A stretch of DNA of 12,163 bases from DATJJW01 sp035491935 (GTDB taxonomy: Bacteria; Pseudomonadota; Alphaproteobacteria; ATCC43930; CGMCC-115725). Positions 1 to 6,102 of the stretch are shown in pieces. The notes under the pieces were generated by a model, which saw only the letters and a list, made by a program, of their open reading frames with translations, was not told the origin of the DNA and made no database searches. Where the stretch lies: the NCBI GenBank assembly GCA_035491935.1, contig DATJJW010000256.1, positions 1 through 12,163 on the forward strand. The letters run 5' to 3'. A program made the translations under genes and the position numbers. The stretch's first letter is position 1. Every line of letters starts with the position of its first letter.

Positions 1-783
1 CAGGTGGTTCTTCCGCGGCTCCAGCGTGCCGAGGAAGATGAAATAGGGCCTGGGCGCAACATCCTGGACCGCCGGCAGATCCGGGAAGGGCGGCGTGCCG
101 AGCAGTGCGGTGCGGATCTCGATCGGCCGTTGCAACCCCTCCGGCAGCTTGGCCAGGAAGCGGCGCAGCGATGCCGCCGTGTCGCTCGAATTGACGATCA
201 CGCCATCGGCATGACGCAGCACCGCCTCCATGCGGTTCATGTGCCGGCGGTCATGGTCGGGCCGGACATATTCCGGGAAATCGATCGGGATCAGGTCATG
301 GACCAGGCAGACGAAGCGCACGCCGAACCGTTCCTTGAGCCGGCCGATCACATCCGAGCGATTGAGATGGTGGTGAGAAACCAGCATGTAGATCGGCGCG
401 CCCGGCTGACCGCGCAGCATGCGCAGCAATCGCGTCTCGCCGCCCAGCAGGATGCGCCGGCGCAGACCCAGCGATTGCATCCGTACCGCCTTGAACAATG
501 TCCGGTCGACGGTGCGGCGATGGGGTGGCGAAGCGGCATGGTCGCCGCCGCCCCACAACTCCGACAGCCGCTTGAGGAACAGCCGCGCCTCCTCGGACGG
601 GATGGCGCCCACCCGCCCGGCCAGGTTCAGCGCGACAAAAATCGTCCGGGCCGCACGTGCCGGCTCGCCCAGGAAATATTCGGCATAGGCCAGCTCCACC
701 CGGTCGATACCCGTCGGTATCGGATTCCAGGCGCGCCAGATCAGCCTGGACAGGTCCAGCAGGACAGGTGCGTCAACGCTCAA
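1..783 (-). CDS. Glycosyltransferase family 4 (GT-B) protein, 3' end cut by the window edge
   Basis: Reading the minus strand from 783 gives 261 uninterrupted codons running off the left edge. The protein opens with LLDLSRLIWRAWNP then GIDRVELAYAEYF (residues 8-37), typical of the N-terminal domain of GT4 enzymes of polysaccharide clusters. It has HDLIPIDFPEYVRP (162-175), then GVIVNSS (194-200), and ends in YFIFLGTLEPRKNHL (247-261), the junction to the C-terminal nucleotide-sugar-binding domain. That domain, with the E-x7-E region, lies outside the window; roughly a third of the usual 380-420 residues is missing. An in-frame TAG at 784-786 leaves TTG at 783 as the likely start, with GGGGAG 9 bases upstream. 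Expected role: transfer of a sugar from a nucleotide donor during surface polysaccharide assembly at the inner membrane; donor and acceptor cannot be read. It diverges from the KpsS-like gene, suggesting the edge of a polysaccharide locus. Family is secure, specificity is not. Confidence 0.9.
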   Translation of the reverse strand, partial: MSVDAPVLLDLSRLIWRAWNPIPTGIDRVELAYAEYFLGEPARAARTIFVALNLAGRVGAIPSEEARLFLKRLSELWGGGDHAASPPHRRTVDRTLFKAVRMQSLGLRRRILLGGETRLLRMLRGQPGAPIYMLVSHHHLNRSDVIGRLKERFGVRFVCLVHDLIPIDFPEYVRPDHDRRHMNRMEAVLRHADGVIVNSSDTAASLRRFLAKLPEGLQRPIEIRTALLGTPPFPDLPAVQDVAPRPYFIFLGTLEPRKNHL

Positions 784-792
784 CTAAGACCA

Positions 793-798
793 CTCCCC
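793..798 (-). promoter_or_regulatory. Ribosome binding site supporting the TTG start at 783
   Basis: The minus strand reads GGGGAG, then 9 bases, then TTG. Because a TAG codon sits directly upstream of that TTG in frame, and the next in-frame ATG is about 100 codons further in (beyond the conserved N-terminal motif), this site decides the start of the glycosyltransferase. Confidence 0.6.
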
Positions 799-857
799 AA
801 TGACGCGACGCCATGTCCCTTTGCGGAGCATCATGCCCGTCTTTTCGTCCAATCGCT

Positions 858-900
858 TGCAAAAGCGGTGTAATCCTGATTAGCTCCGCCTGCAAACGCG
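858..900. repeat. Pair of 10-bp direct repeats in the divergent promoter gap
   Basis: TGCAAAAGCG (858-867) and TGCAAACGCG (891-900) match at 9 of 10 positions and are 33 bp apart, about three helical turns. They lie between the divergent glycosyltransferase and KpsS-like genes, close to the latter's start. The spacing would suit a regulator binding one face of the DNA, but this is inference from two copies. No convincing -35/-10 pair was found in the gap. Confidence 0.4.
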
Positions 901-912
901 TGGTGGAGGTAG

Positions 913-2286
913 ATGGTGGACGCGGTCATACCCAGAACCGAGTCGATCCAGCAAGACCAGACTGGTACCACCCGCAGCGCTCGCCAGGTTTTTTTATTCC
1001 TGCAAGGACCTATTTCGCCGTTCTTCCCAGAGCTGGCCGCCGCGTTGGAACAACGCGGGCATAGAGCATTGCGGGTCAATGTCTGCTTGGGCGACCAATT
1101 GATATGGCGCCGGCCGGGCGCCGTGAATTTCCGCGGTCGCCCTGAGGCCTGGCCGAATTTCATCAGCGCCTTCATGAGACGCGAGGGCGTAACCGACCTC
1201 GTGCTGCTGGGCGAACAGCGCTTCTACCAGAAGATCGCCGTCGCGATCGCCCAGCGCACGGGCATCACGGTGACGGTCACCGATTTCGGCTATCTCAGGC
1301 CGGATTGGATCACGCTGGAGCTGGACGGCATGTCCGGCGAATCCCGCTTCCCGCGCGACCTCAAAGTCATCCGCGAGCTGGCCAAGGACGTCGAGATGCC
1401 CGATCAGAAGGCGCTCTACGTGGACAGCTTCGAGCGCCAGGCGGTCTGGGATATCGGCTTCCACCTGTCCAATGCCCTATTCAACCTGTTCAGCTTTCCG
1501 CACTACCGTTCCTACCTGCTCTACCACCCGATCCCCGCCTATTTGGGCACGGGCCTGCGGCTGATCCTGCGGCGGCGCCGGCATTTCGACGCGGAAGCGC
1601 TGATCGACCGCCTCCAGACCGAGGGCACGCCCTATTTCGTGCTGCCGATGCAGATGGAGAATGATTTCCAGCTGCGTGCCTATTCGCCTTATCCGGACAT
1701 GGTGGCGCCGATCCGCCAAGCGATCCGTTCACTGGCCGGGCATGGGCCGAAGGGTGCCCATCTGGTGGTGAAAATCCACCCGTTGGACCCGGGCCTGCGC
1801 CGCTGGCCGCGCATCATCGCCGCGGAAGCCAAGGCGGCCGGCATGGAAGACCGGGTGCATTTCATCGATGGCGGTTCGCTCGACCGGCTGTTGTCGACGA
1901 CGTTGGGCGTGATCACCGTCAACAGCACCGTCGGCATCTGGGGCCTGCGCGCCGGCAAGCCGGTGATCGTGCTGGGCAGCGCGGTCTTCAACATCGACGG
2001 CCTGACCTTCCAAGGCGGGCTGGATCGCTTCTGGACCGAATGCCGTGCGCCGGTGCAAAACGATGTCGACGCCTTCATCAAGGCGTTGGCCAAGACCATC
2101 CAGATCCGCGGCGTCTATTACAACCAGCCGGGCCTGAGCGCCGGGGTGGCGAATGCGGTCGAACGCCTCGATCGCGGCGATGCCGGAACCACCGCCGTCC
2201 GCCTGGCCAATACCAACGCCGCGCCGCCGCGCAGGCAAGCCGCGAGCGCCGCCCCCGTGACGACGGCTCTCCGCCAGAAGCCCTGA
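913..2286 (+). CDS. KpsS-like capsule polysaccharide biosynthesis protein (Capsule_synth family, putative Kdo-type transferase)
   Basis: The 457-residue protein carries the hallmarks of the KpsS/KpsC capsule family. These are an N-terminal FLFLQGPISPFF...LAAALEQRGH (27-50) with NVCLGDQLIW (56-65), FGYLRPDWITLE (125-136), VLPMQMENDFQLRAYSPY (243-260), the HP motif VVKIHP (285-290), and TVNSTVG...GLRAGKPVIVLG (335-355). In characterised group 2 capsule systems KpsS adds the first beta-Kdo to a lipid acceptor on the cytoplasmic face; that role is inferred here, since KpsC and the transporter genes are not in the window. A TAG at 910-912 limits the start to 913 or later. GGAGG is only 3 bases from ATG 913 but 6 from GTG 916, so GTG 916 may be the true start. 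The last 40 residues are Ala/Pro/Arg-rich and look like a disordered tail beyond the family core. It could belong to a related non-Kdo branch. Confidence 0.85.
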   Translation: MVDAVIPRTESIQQDQTGTTRSARQVFLFLQGPISPFFPELAAALEQRGHRALRVNVCLGDQLIWRRPGAVNFRGRPEAWPNFISAFMRREGVTDLVLLGEQRFYQKIAVAIAQRTGITVTVTDFGYLRPDWITLELDGMSGESRFPRDLKVIRELAKDVEMPDQKALYVDSFERQAVWDIGFHLSNALFNLFSFPHYRSYLLYHPIPAYLGTGLRLILRRRRHFDAEALIDRLQTEGTPYFVLPMQMENDFQLRAYSPYPDMVAPIRQAIRSLAGHGPKGAHLVVKIHPLDPGLRRWPRIIAAEAKAAGMEDRVHFIDGGSLDRLLSTTLGVITVNSTVGIWGLRAGKPVIVLGSAVFNIDGLTFQGGLDRFWTECRAPVQNDVDAFIKALAKTIQIRGVYYNQPGLSAGVANAVERLDRGDAGTTAVRLANTNAAPPRRQAASAAPVTTALRQKP

Positions 2287-2295
2287 CCGGCTTTT
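2278..2295. terminator. Weak hairpin at the convergent gene ends
   Basis: AAGCC (2278-2282), a 6-base loop and GGCTT (2289-2293) form a 5-bp stem followed by only TT on the plus strand. It overlaps the stop codons of the KpsS-like and Nudix genes, which converge 7 bp apart, so it is well placed for termination. The stem is short and the T tract poor, hence low confidence. Confidence 0.3.
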
Positions 2296-3178
2296 AGCGC
2301 ATGCCGCGGATCAGGCCGCCGCGCAGTCCGACGGCGATGTCGAGATAGTCCGGATGTTCCGGGCCGATCAGGCCGTTGCGGATGGCAAGGTCGAGGATCA
2401 CCAGGTTGACGTTGAACTTGAAATCGTCGGTGGTGTCGATCCGGGCCAGGCAGTCGGCCATGGTCATCGGGAAGAACTCCTCGAACTCACCGTCGCTGTT
2501 TGACGGGGTGAAGTCTTCCGGCACATCGAGATCGTAGACGAAGAGCACATCGTCGCGCATGCCGTCCGCCCAGCTCAACCGATAGCGCAAGGCACCGGCG
2601 GGACGAGCCCGGCGGATGAGCGCCTCCGGCATCGACGCCTCCTCCTCCGCCTCCTTGACCAGGGTCTCGAACGCGTCGTAGCTGGCCGATACGCCGCCCG
2701 CGACGATGTTGTCGAGTTTGTCCGGATCGATCGGCTTGGTTGCCGAGCGCCGGCCGACCCAGATGCGGTCTGCGCCCCGCAGCGGCCGGGCGGCATCGCC
2801 ACGCAGGATGCCGTTCAGATGCACGCCATGGCCGCGTATGCCGAAGAACGGCACCGCGCCGCGATCGACGGCGAAGAGCGGGGCCGCGTTCCAGCGCAAC
2901 GACACATCGAAGAGCTCGTCGCGGAAATCGGTGAGCAGGCCGCGCTTCATCAGGTCGTGCGTGACCTCGGTCAGCCGCGCCTCCAAGGCGCCGGATGCCG
3001 GGCCGTCCATGCGCAGCAGCACTGCGCGGTCGGTGACGTCGAACAGGTCGGGGTAGAGGTCAAGCCCGCGGACATGGTCGCTCCTGACGAACCCGATGCG
3101 CCCCTCGGGCACCATCAGCGGCAGGAAATCATCGGGCTCGAAGCGATTGCAGGCGAGAACATGATCGAGATAGCTCAT
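2294..3178 (-). CDS. DUF4743-Nudix hydrolase (thiamine pyrophosphokinase-related Nudix family)
   Basis: The 294-residue protein has two parts. Residues 1-115 (MSYLDHVLACNRF...FRDELFDV...FFGIRGHGVHLNG) match the DUF4743 domain that precedes a Nudix fold in this family, which is also known in plants and fungi. A Nudix domain follows: WVGRRSATKPIDPDKLDN (140-157) and the Nudix box at 161-183, starting GGVSAS and ending KEAEEEASM. The metal-binding KExxEE core (K175, E176, E179, E180) is present; the first glutamate of the textbook Nudix box is Tyr here, at a position that is also non-acidic in family members I recall. The enzyme probably hydrolyses a nucleoside-diphosphate-linked compound; some eukaryotic relatives act on damaged thiamine diphosphate forms, but the substrate cannot be read from sequence. 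No strong ribosome binding site precedes ATG 3178. It appears to be a single-gene unit. Confidence 0.88.
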   Translation of the reverse strand: MSYLDHVLACNRFEPDDFLPLMVPEGRIGFVRSDHVRGLDLYPDLFDVTDRAVLLRMDGPASGALEARLTEVTHDLMKRGLLTDFRDELFDVSLRWNAAPLFAVDRGAVPFFGIRGHGVHLNGILRGDAARPLRGADRIWVGRRSATKPIDPDKLDNIVAGGVSASYDAFETLVKEAEEEASMPEALIRRARPAGALRYRLSWADGMRDDVLFVYDLDVPEDFTPSNSDGEFEEFFPMTMADCLARIDTTDDFKFNVNLVILDLAIRNGLIGPEHPDYLDIAVGLRGGLIRGMR

Positions 3179-3239
3179 GGGCGGCGAGATTGGAGATTCG
3201 CGCCCTACCGGTCAAGCAAAGCTCTCGTGACGGCGCGCC

Positions 3240-3280
3240 CAAAAAGAAATCGCACCGGACCCGGCGGCCTCGGTGCGATT
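3240..3280 (-). terminator. Intrinsic terminator of the minus-strand DUF465 gene
   Basis: AATCGCACCG (3248-3257) and CGGTGCGATT (3271-3280) form a perfect 10-bp stem with a 13-base loop. On the minus strand it is followed by TCTTTTTG, a usable U tract. It lies 50 bp beyond the stop codon of the DUF465 gene and upstream of the same-strand Nudix gene, so it should separate the two transcription units. Confidence 0.8.
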
Positions 3281-3329
3281 CCATGCCCCTGTTGGAGGAT
3301 AGGGCTCGTTCGCTCGTAACGGCAGCTCC

Positions 3330-3500
3330 TCAGTGGCTGCGTTCGAGATCGACGATTGTGTCCTTTATTCGGAGTTTGGCCCGTTTGCATTCGGCGACAC
3401 GTACGGCATCAGGCAGGCTCCGAGCCGATTCCCGCATGATTTCCTGATCGAGCTGCGCATGTTTATCCCGTAGACTTCTTATCCGGTCTTCAACAGCCAT
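3330..3500 (-). CDS. DUF465 (YdcH-like) small coiled-coil protein A
   Basis: This encodes 56 residues, MAVEDRIRSLRDKHAQLD continuing through a charged helical segment to AKLRIKDTIVDLERSH. The pattern L-x2-K/E-H-x2-LD, a central break, then K/R-x3-L-x-I/L-KD-x-I-x-x-LE is the DUF465 family signature. The structure is expected to be a short helical hairpin or coiled coil; no enzymatic role is known to me. The frame remains open upstream to 3605, but ATG 3500 has a perfect AAGGAG 6 bases before it and the extra 35 residues have no family resemblance, so 3500 is chosen. It is paralogous to the divergent small gene at 3813 and is followed by a strong terminator, so it is probably transcribed alone. 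Cytoplasmic; function unknown. Confidence 0.85.
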   Translation of the reverse strand: MAVEDRIRSLRDKHAQLDQEIMRESARSLPDAVRVAECKRAKLRIKDTIVDLERSH

Positions 3501-3506
3501 GTTGGG

Positions 3507-3512
3507 CTCCTT
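3507..3512 (-). promoter_or_regulatory. Strong ribosome binding site fixing the start of DUF465 protein A
   Basis: AAGGAG on the minus strand is separated by 6 bases from ATG 3500. It rules in favour of the 56-residue protein over a 91-residue reading that would begin at 3605. Confidence 0.75.
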
Positions 3513-3812
3513 GAGAAGCTGGCGGACGTTCCACCCGGGAAAACGGTAGCCCCTTTCCCGCCCCTCACCAACCGCCCTTCGGGTATGGCGAATCGCGTAC
3601 GCCATGCGTTTTCCACGCAGCCGGTTAACAGCTCCCTGACATTCGATCAGGCTGATTTCCCCGGCGATTTGCGCTAGTCTCCCGGCCTGTAAAGCATATC
3701 CGGCCTGGAGGCTGATCCCGATTGGGTCAAATCGACCTAAACGGCGATCGGTCTCTGGTTATTTGAACCCGACGCCCGTTCGGTTACCCAGCGAAACCCG
3801 AGTTGCCTGCCC
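3513..3812. other. Divergent intergenic region between two DUF465 genes
   Basis: About 300 bp without a convincing gene; it should hold promoters for both flanking genes. I saw no strong -35/-10 pair. The visible structure is an 8-bp direct repeat CCGGCCTG at 3682-3689 and 3700-3707 (18-bp period), which sits on the side of the plus-strand gene. No tRNA-like fold or terminator was recognised. Confidence 0.6.
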
Positions 3813-4016
3813 ATGGACACAGATATCGCCGCCCTTAGGCAGAAACTGGCTACCCTGCGTTCCGAGCATCGTGATCTCGATGACGTGATCACGCAACTGG
3901 GCGCCTCGCCGGATACGGATGCGCTGCAACTCCAACGGCTGAAGAAGCGCAAGCTCGCCCTTAAGGACGCGATCGCCCGGCTGGAAAGCCTGCTGGTCCC
4001 CGACATCATCGCCTAG
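3813..4016 (+). CDS. DUF465 (YdcH-like) small coiled-coil protein B
   Basis: This encodes 67 residues, starting MDTDIAALRQKLATLRSEH and ending LESLLVPDIIA. It aligns by eye with the small protein encoded at 3330-3500 through LRSEHRDLDDVI and LKKRKLALKDAIARLE, so both are DUF465 members. It differs by a longer N-terminus, a Gly/Ser/Pro-Asp turn near the middle (LGASPDTDA, 29-37) and a hydrophobic C-terminal tail. Expected fold is two helices forming a hairpin or coiled-coil dimer; no catalytic residues are evident and function is unknown. The ribosome binding site before ATG 3813 is weak. The gene is convergent with the TerC-family gene 124 bp downstream, a gap in which I saw no clear terminator. 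Confidence 0.85.
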   Translation: MDTDIAALRQKLATLRSEHRDLDDVITQLGASPDTDALQLQRLKKRKLALKDAIARLESLLVPDIIA

Positions 4017-4140
4017 GCGACCATCTCAGAAATCGTCCTGTTGAGAGTCTGGCGCTGATTGTCCGATCGCCGGCGCGGAGCGTACTCAATGTGGACACCG
4101 GAGCACAGGAAATCGCCGCCGGACGGCCGTTGGAACGACT

Positions 4141-4776
4141 TCACCCCGCGAGGTGGTGGTGGACCTGCCAATAGCCGTCCCAGATCATCTCAAGCGCGAC
4201 ATAGGTGACGATAGCGATACCAAGCCAGACGAGCCATGGCGCACGCGCCATCAGCCTGGCGACGGCGGCCGACGCCACCCCCATCAGCGCGATCGACAGG
4301 ACCAGGCCTAGCACCAGCACGGCGACGTGGTCACGCGCCGTTCCGGCCACGGCGAAGACATTGTCGAGCGACATCGAGACGTCGGCGATGACGATCTTGA
4401 TCATGGCCTGGCGATACGAGACGCCCGCGCCCGGCGACTGCGGCGCGTCCGCATCCGGCATCGCCTCGTGATTCTGGGCGCGGAACTCGCGGAAGCTCTT
4501 CCAGGCGACCCAAAGCAGCAGCAGCCCGCCGGCCAACGTCAGCCCGACGATCAGCAGTAGCTTAACCGCAACGAATGCCAGGAGGATGCGCAGCACCATG
4601 GCAATAACGACGCCGGTGGTGATGGCGCGGCGGCGCTGCTCCTTCGGCAGGCGCGCGGCGGCCATGCCGACGACCATGGCGTTGTCACCGGCCAGGGTCA
4701 GGTCGATCATCACGACCTGAAACAGCGCGCTCAGCGCAGCCGGGTTGAAATCCGTCAGCAGCGAATCGAGAGACAA
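4141..4776 (-). CDS. TerC family integral membrane protein
   Basis: The 211-residue protein is mostly hydrophobic with about six or seven membrane segments (near 14-40, 52-75, 76-94, 124-145, 150-175 and 180-200). It has the two acidic family signatures, IDLTLAGDNAMVV (24-36) and IADVSMSLDNVFAVAG (130-145), whose Asp and Asn residues line the presumed ion path. Members of this family include manganese exporters of the YkoY/Alx kind and the tellurite-resistance protein TerC, so metal-ion export across the inner membrane is the best guess; tellurite resistance should not be assumed. A charged loop (95-121) splits the halves. TTG 4776 is the start, with AGGGGAG 5 bases upstream. It begins 15 bp after the flavin reductase stop codon, implying co-transcription. 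No manganese riboswitch was seen. Confidence 0.9.
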   Translation of the reverse strand: MSLDSLLTDFNPAALSALFQVVMIDLTLAGDNAMVVGMAAARLPKEQRRRAITTGVVIAMVLRILLAFVAVKLLLIVGLTLAGGLLLLWVAWKSFREFRAQNHEAMPDADAPQSPGAGVSYRQAMIKIVIADVSMSLDNVFAVAGTARDHVAVLVLGLVLSIALMGVASAAVARLMARAPWLVWLGIAIVTYVALEMIWDGYWQVHHHLAG

Positions 4777-4781
4777 GCCTG

Positions 4782-4788
4782 CTCCCCT
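4782..4788 (-). promoter_or_regulatory. Ribosome binding site supporting the TTG start of the TerC gene
   Basis: AGGGGAG on the minus strand lies 5 bases before TTG 4776, inside the 15-bp gap after the flavin reductase stop. This supports both the unusual start codon and independent translation within an operon. Confidence 0.65.
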
Positions 4789-4791
4789 AAC

Positions 4792-5298
4792 TTAGTCGAC
4801 GGCGTTCTGCAGCAATCCGAAGCTGCCATAGGTGCCCTGGGCGTAGAGCAGCGGCGGCGCCTCCCCGCCGCCCAGCGATACCGCCTGCACCTCGCCGAAG
4901 AATACGCCATGCGACCCGACATCCACCGCATTGGCGAGGCGGCAATCGAAGCTGACCAGGGCGCTCGCCAGCACCGGCGCGCCGGTCTTGGCCGTTATCC
5001 ATTCCCCTGCCGCGAAACGCGCCTCGCCGGTTTCGGCACCGGAGAAACGCTTGGCTAGGCCGTGATCGTCGGCGGCCAGCACGTTGACGGCGAAGATTCC
5101 GGCCTCGCGCAGGATGTCATGGGTATGGGAGCTGCGGTTGATACAGACCAGCAGGGTCGGCGGCTCGACCGTGACCGAGCAGACTGCCGTCGCCGTCAGG
5201 CCGGAGCGTTGCCCCCGAGCATCGATCGTGGTGATGAGGCATACCCCACCGGTGAAGCGGCGCATGCCATTACGGAACAAATCGAGCTCGACCGCCAC
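4792..5298 (-). CDS. Flavin reductase-like domain protein (HpaC/RutF-type FMN-binding split barrel)
   Basis: From GTG 5298 the protein has 168 residues. It shows the flavin reductase fold signatures FRNGMRRFTGGVCLITT (8-24), RSGLTATAVCSVTVEPP (31-47), LVCINRSSHTHD (50-61), FAVNVLAADD (69-78), DVGSHGVFFGEV (126-137) and the C-terminal PPLLYAQGTYGSF (148-160). Such proteins use NAD(P)H to reduce free flavin for a partner monooxygenase, or bind flavin themselves; no partner oxygenase is in the window, so the physiological role is open. The frame extends to TTG 5322, but GTG 5298 has AGAGGGG 6 bases upstream and a possible -10 element overlaps the region just before 5322, so the shorter start is preferred. 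Cytoplasmic. It is followed at 15 bp by the TerC gene and preceded, 117 bp away on the same strand, by the DedA gene. Confidence 0.88.
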   Translation of the reverse strand: MAVELDLFRNGMRRFTGGVCLITTIDARGQRSGLTATAVCSVTVEPPTLLVCINRSSHTHDILREAGIFAVNVLAADDHGLAKRFSGAETGEARFAAGEWITAKTGAPVLASALVSFDCRLANAVDVGSHGVFFGEVQAVSLGGGEAPPLLYAQGTYGSFGLLQNAVD

Positions 5299-5304
5299 GC
5301 CTAA

Positions 5305-5311
5305 CCCCTCT
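5305..5311 (-). promoter_or_regulatory. Ribosome binding site selecting GTG 5298 for the flavin reductase
   Basis: AGAGGGG on the minus strand is 6 bases before GTG 5298. The upstream alternative TTG 5322 has no comparable site, so this motif decides the start. Confidence 0.6.
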
Positions 5312-5329
5312 CTACCCTTCAATGGTTCA

Positions 5330-5338
5330 GATATAGCA
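5330..5338 (-). promoter_or_regulatory. Possible extended -10 promoter element for the flavin reductase-TerC unit
   Basis: The minus strand reads TGCTATATC, an extended -10-like element (TG-n-TATATC). No good -35 hexamer is at the expected distance. Transcription would begin near 5323, giving a short leader before GTG 5298. Weak, but it is the best candidate in the 117-bp gap after the DedA gene. Confidence 0.3.
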
Positions 5339-5415
5339 TGCCCGCGCCGGAAAGCACCGGAGGTGTCGCGGCAAGAATGACGGAGGCAGATGCCCTGCGC
5401 GCCGCAGAGGATTGC

Positions 5416-6102
5416 TTATCGCTTATTTTCGCCGACGCGCATTTCGGTCGGCGGCAGCCCGGTTTCGGATTCGACCGGCTCGACATGCACCTCCATCGCC
5501 TCCATGGCGCTTCTGGCGGCGGCGGCCCGCTTGGCACGCTTCGATTTCCACAAGCTGTAGAGCCAGGCGGCAGTCAGGCTGAAGACGAACACGCCCAGTA
5601 TGCTGAACTCGATGGTCGAGGCCCATTTGCCCATGACCTTGCCGATGGCGCGGCCCGAGAAATATCCCACCGCGACGAAGATCACGGCCCAGATACCGGC
5701 GGAAATGAAGTTCAGCACCATGAAGCGCCAGGCGTTCAGATTGCTGAGACCGATGGCGGCGGAAGAGAAATTGCGTACGCCATAGATGAACCGGAAACTC
5801 AGGATGAACAGCACATCCCATCGTTCCAGCCATCGGTGCACCTTGTCGATGCCCACCTGCCACTGTGGGAACCGGCGCACGACGATATGGCCGAAATTAC
5901 GGCCGATCAGGAACCAGCACTGATCGCCGAGATAGGAGCCGATCCACGCGCACAGGCACAGCATGATCGGATCGATCGAGCCTTGTGCGGCAACGGCGCC
6001 GGCCAGGACGACGAAGCTTTCTCCCTCGAAAAAGGTCCAGGCGATCGTTATCAGGTAGAACCACTCGTGGTACTCGGCAATATACCGGTGTACCTGCAAC
6101 AT
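5416..6102 (-). CDS. DedA family membrane protein (VTT/SNARE-associated domain)
   Basis: The 228-residue protein shows the DedA order of motifs. First is an acidic re-entrant segment FFEGESFVVLAGAVAA (24-39; E26, E28), then GSYLGDQCWFLIGRNFG (55-71), the arginine-containing RFIYGVRNFSSAAIGLS (104-120) and the hydrophobic NFISAGIWAVIFVAVGYFSG (131-150). A final membrane helix (about 165-186) precedes a basic and acidic cytoplasmic tail. DedA proteins are inner-membrane transporters; several bacterial members flip undecaprenyl phosphate or phospholipids and affect envelope integrity and proton-motive force. Which lipid applies here cannot be told. The start is ATG 6102; GGGGAG lies about 13 bases upstream, rather far. 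It is read away from degP across a 387-bp gap and could be co-transcribed with the downstream flavin reductase and TerC genes. Confidence 0.92.
   Translation of the reverse strand: MLQVHRYIAEYHEWFYLITIAWTFFEGESFVVLAGAVAAQGSIDPIMLCLCAWIGSYLGDQCWFLIGRNFGHIVVRRFPQWQVGIDKVHRWLERWDVLFILSFRFIYGVRNFSSAAIGLSNLNAWRFMVLNFISAGIWAVIFVAVGYFSGRAIGKVMGKWASTIEFSILGVFVFSLTAAWLYSLWKSKRAKRAAAARSAMEAMEVHVEPVESETGLPPTEMRVGENKR

Noticed and set aside
4..873. Long plus-strand open frame of 289 codons at the left edge
   Set aside because: It is antisense to the GT4 glycosyltransferase, which has clear family motifs. The plus-strand product is rich in His, Gln, Arg and Asp with no recognisable domain, as expected for the opposite strand of a GC-rich gene.
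3205..3390. 61-codon minus-strand frame between the Nudix and DUF465 genes
   Set aside because: It runs through the intrinsic terminator at 3240-3280 and overlaps the DUF465 gene in another frame.
4017..4140. Terminator in the convergent gap between DUF465 gene B and the TerC gene
   Set aside because: No stem with a following T tract could be found on either strand.
5299..5415. Manganese (yybP-ykoY) riboswitch before the flavin reductase-TerC unit
   Set aside because: TerC genes often follow such riboswitches, but the conserved internal loop sequences are not seen in this 117-bp interval.
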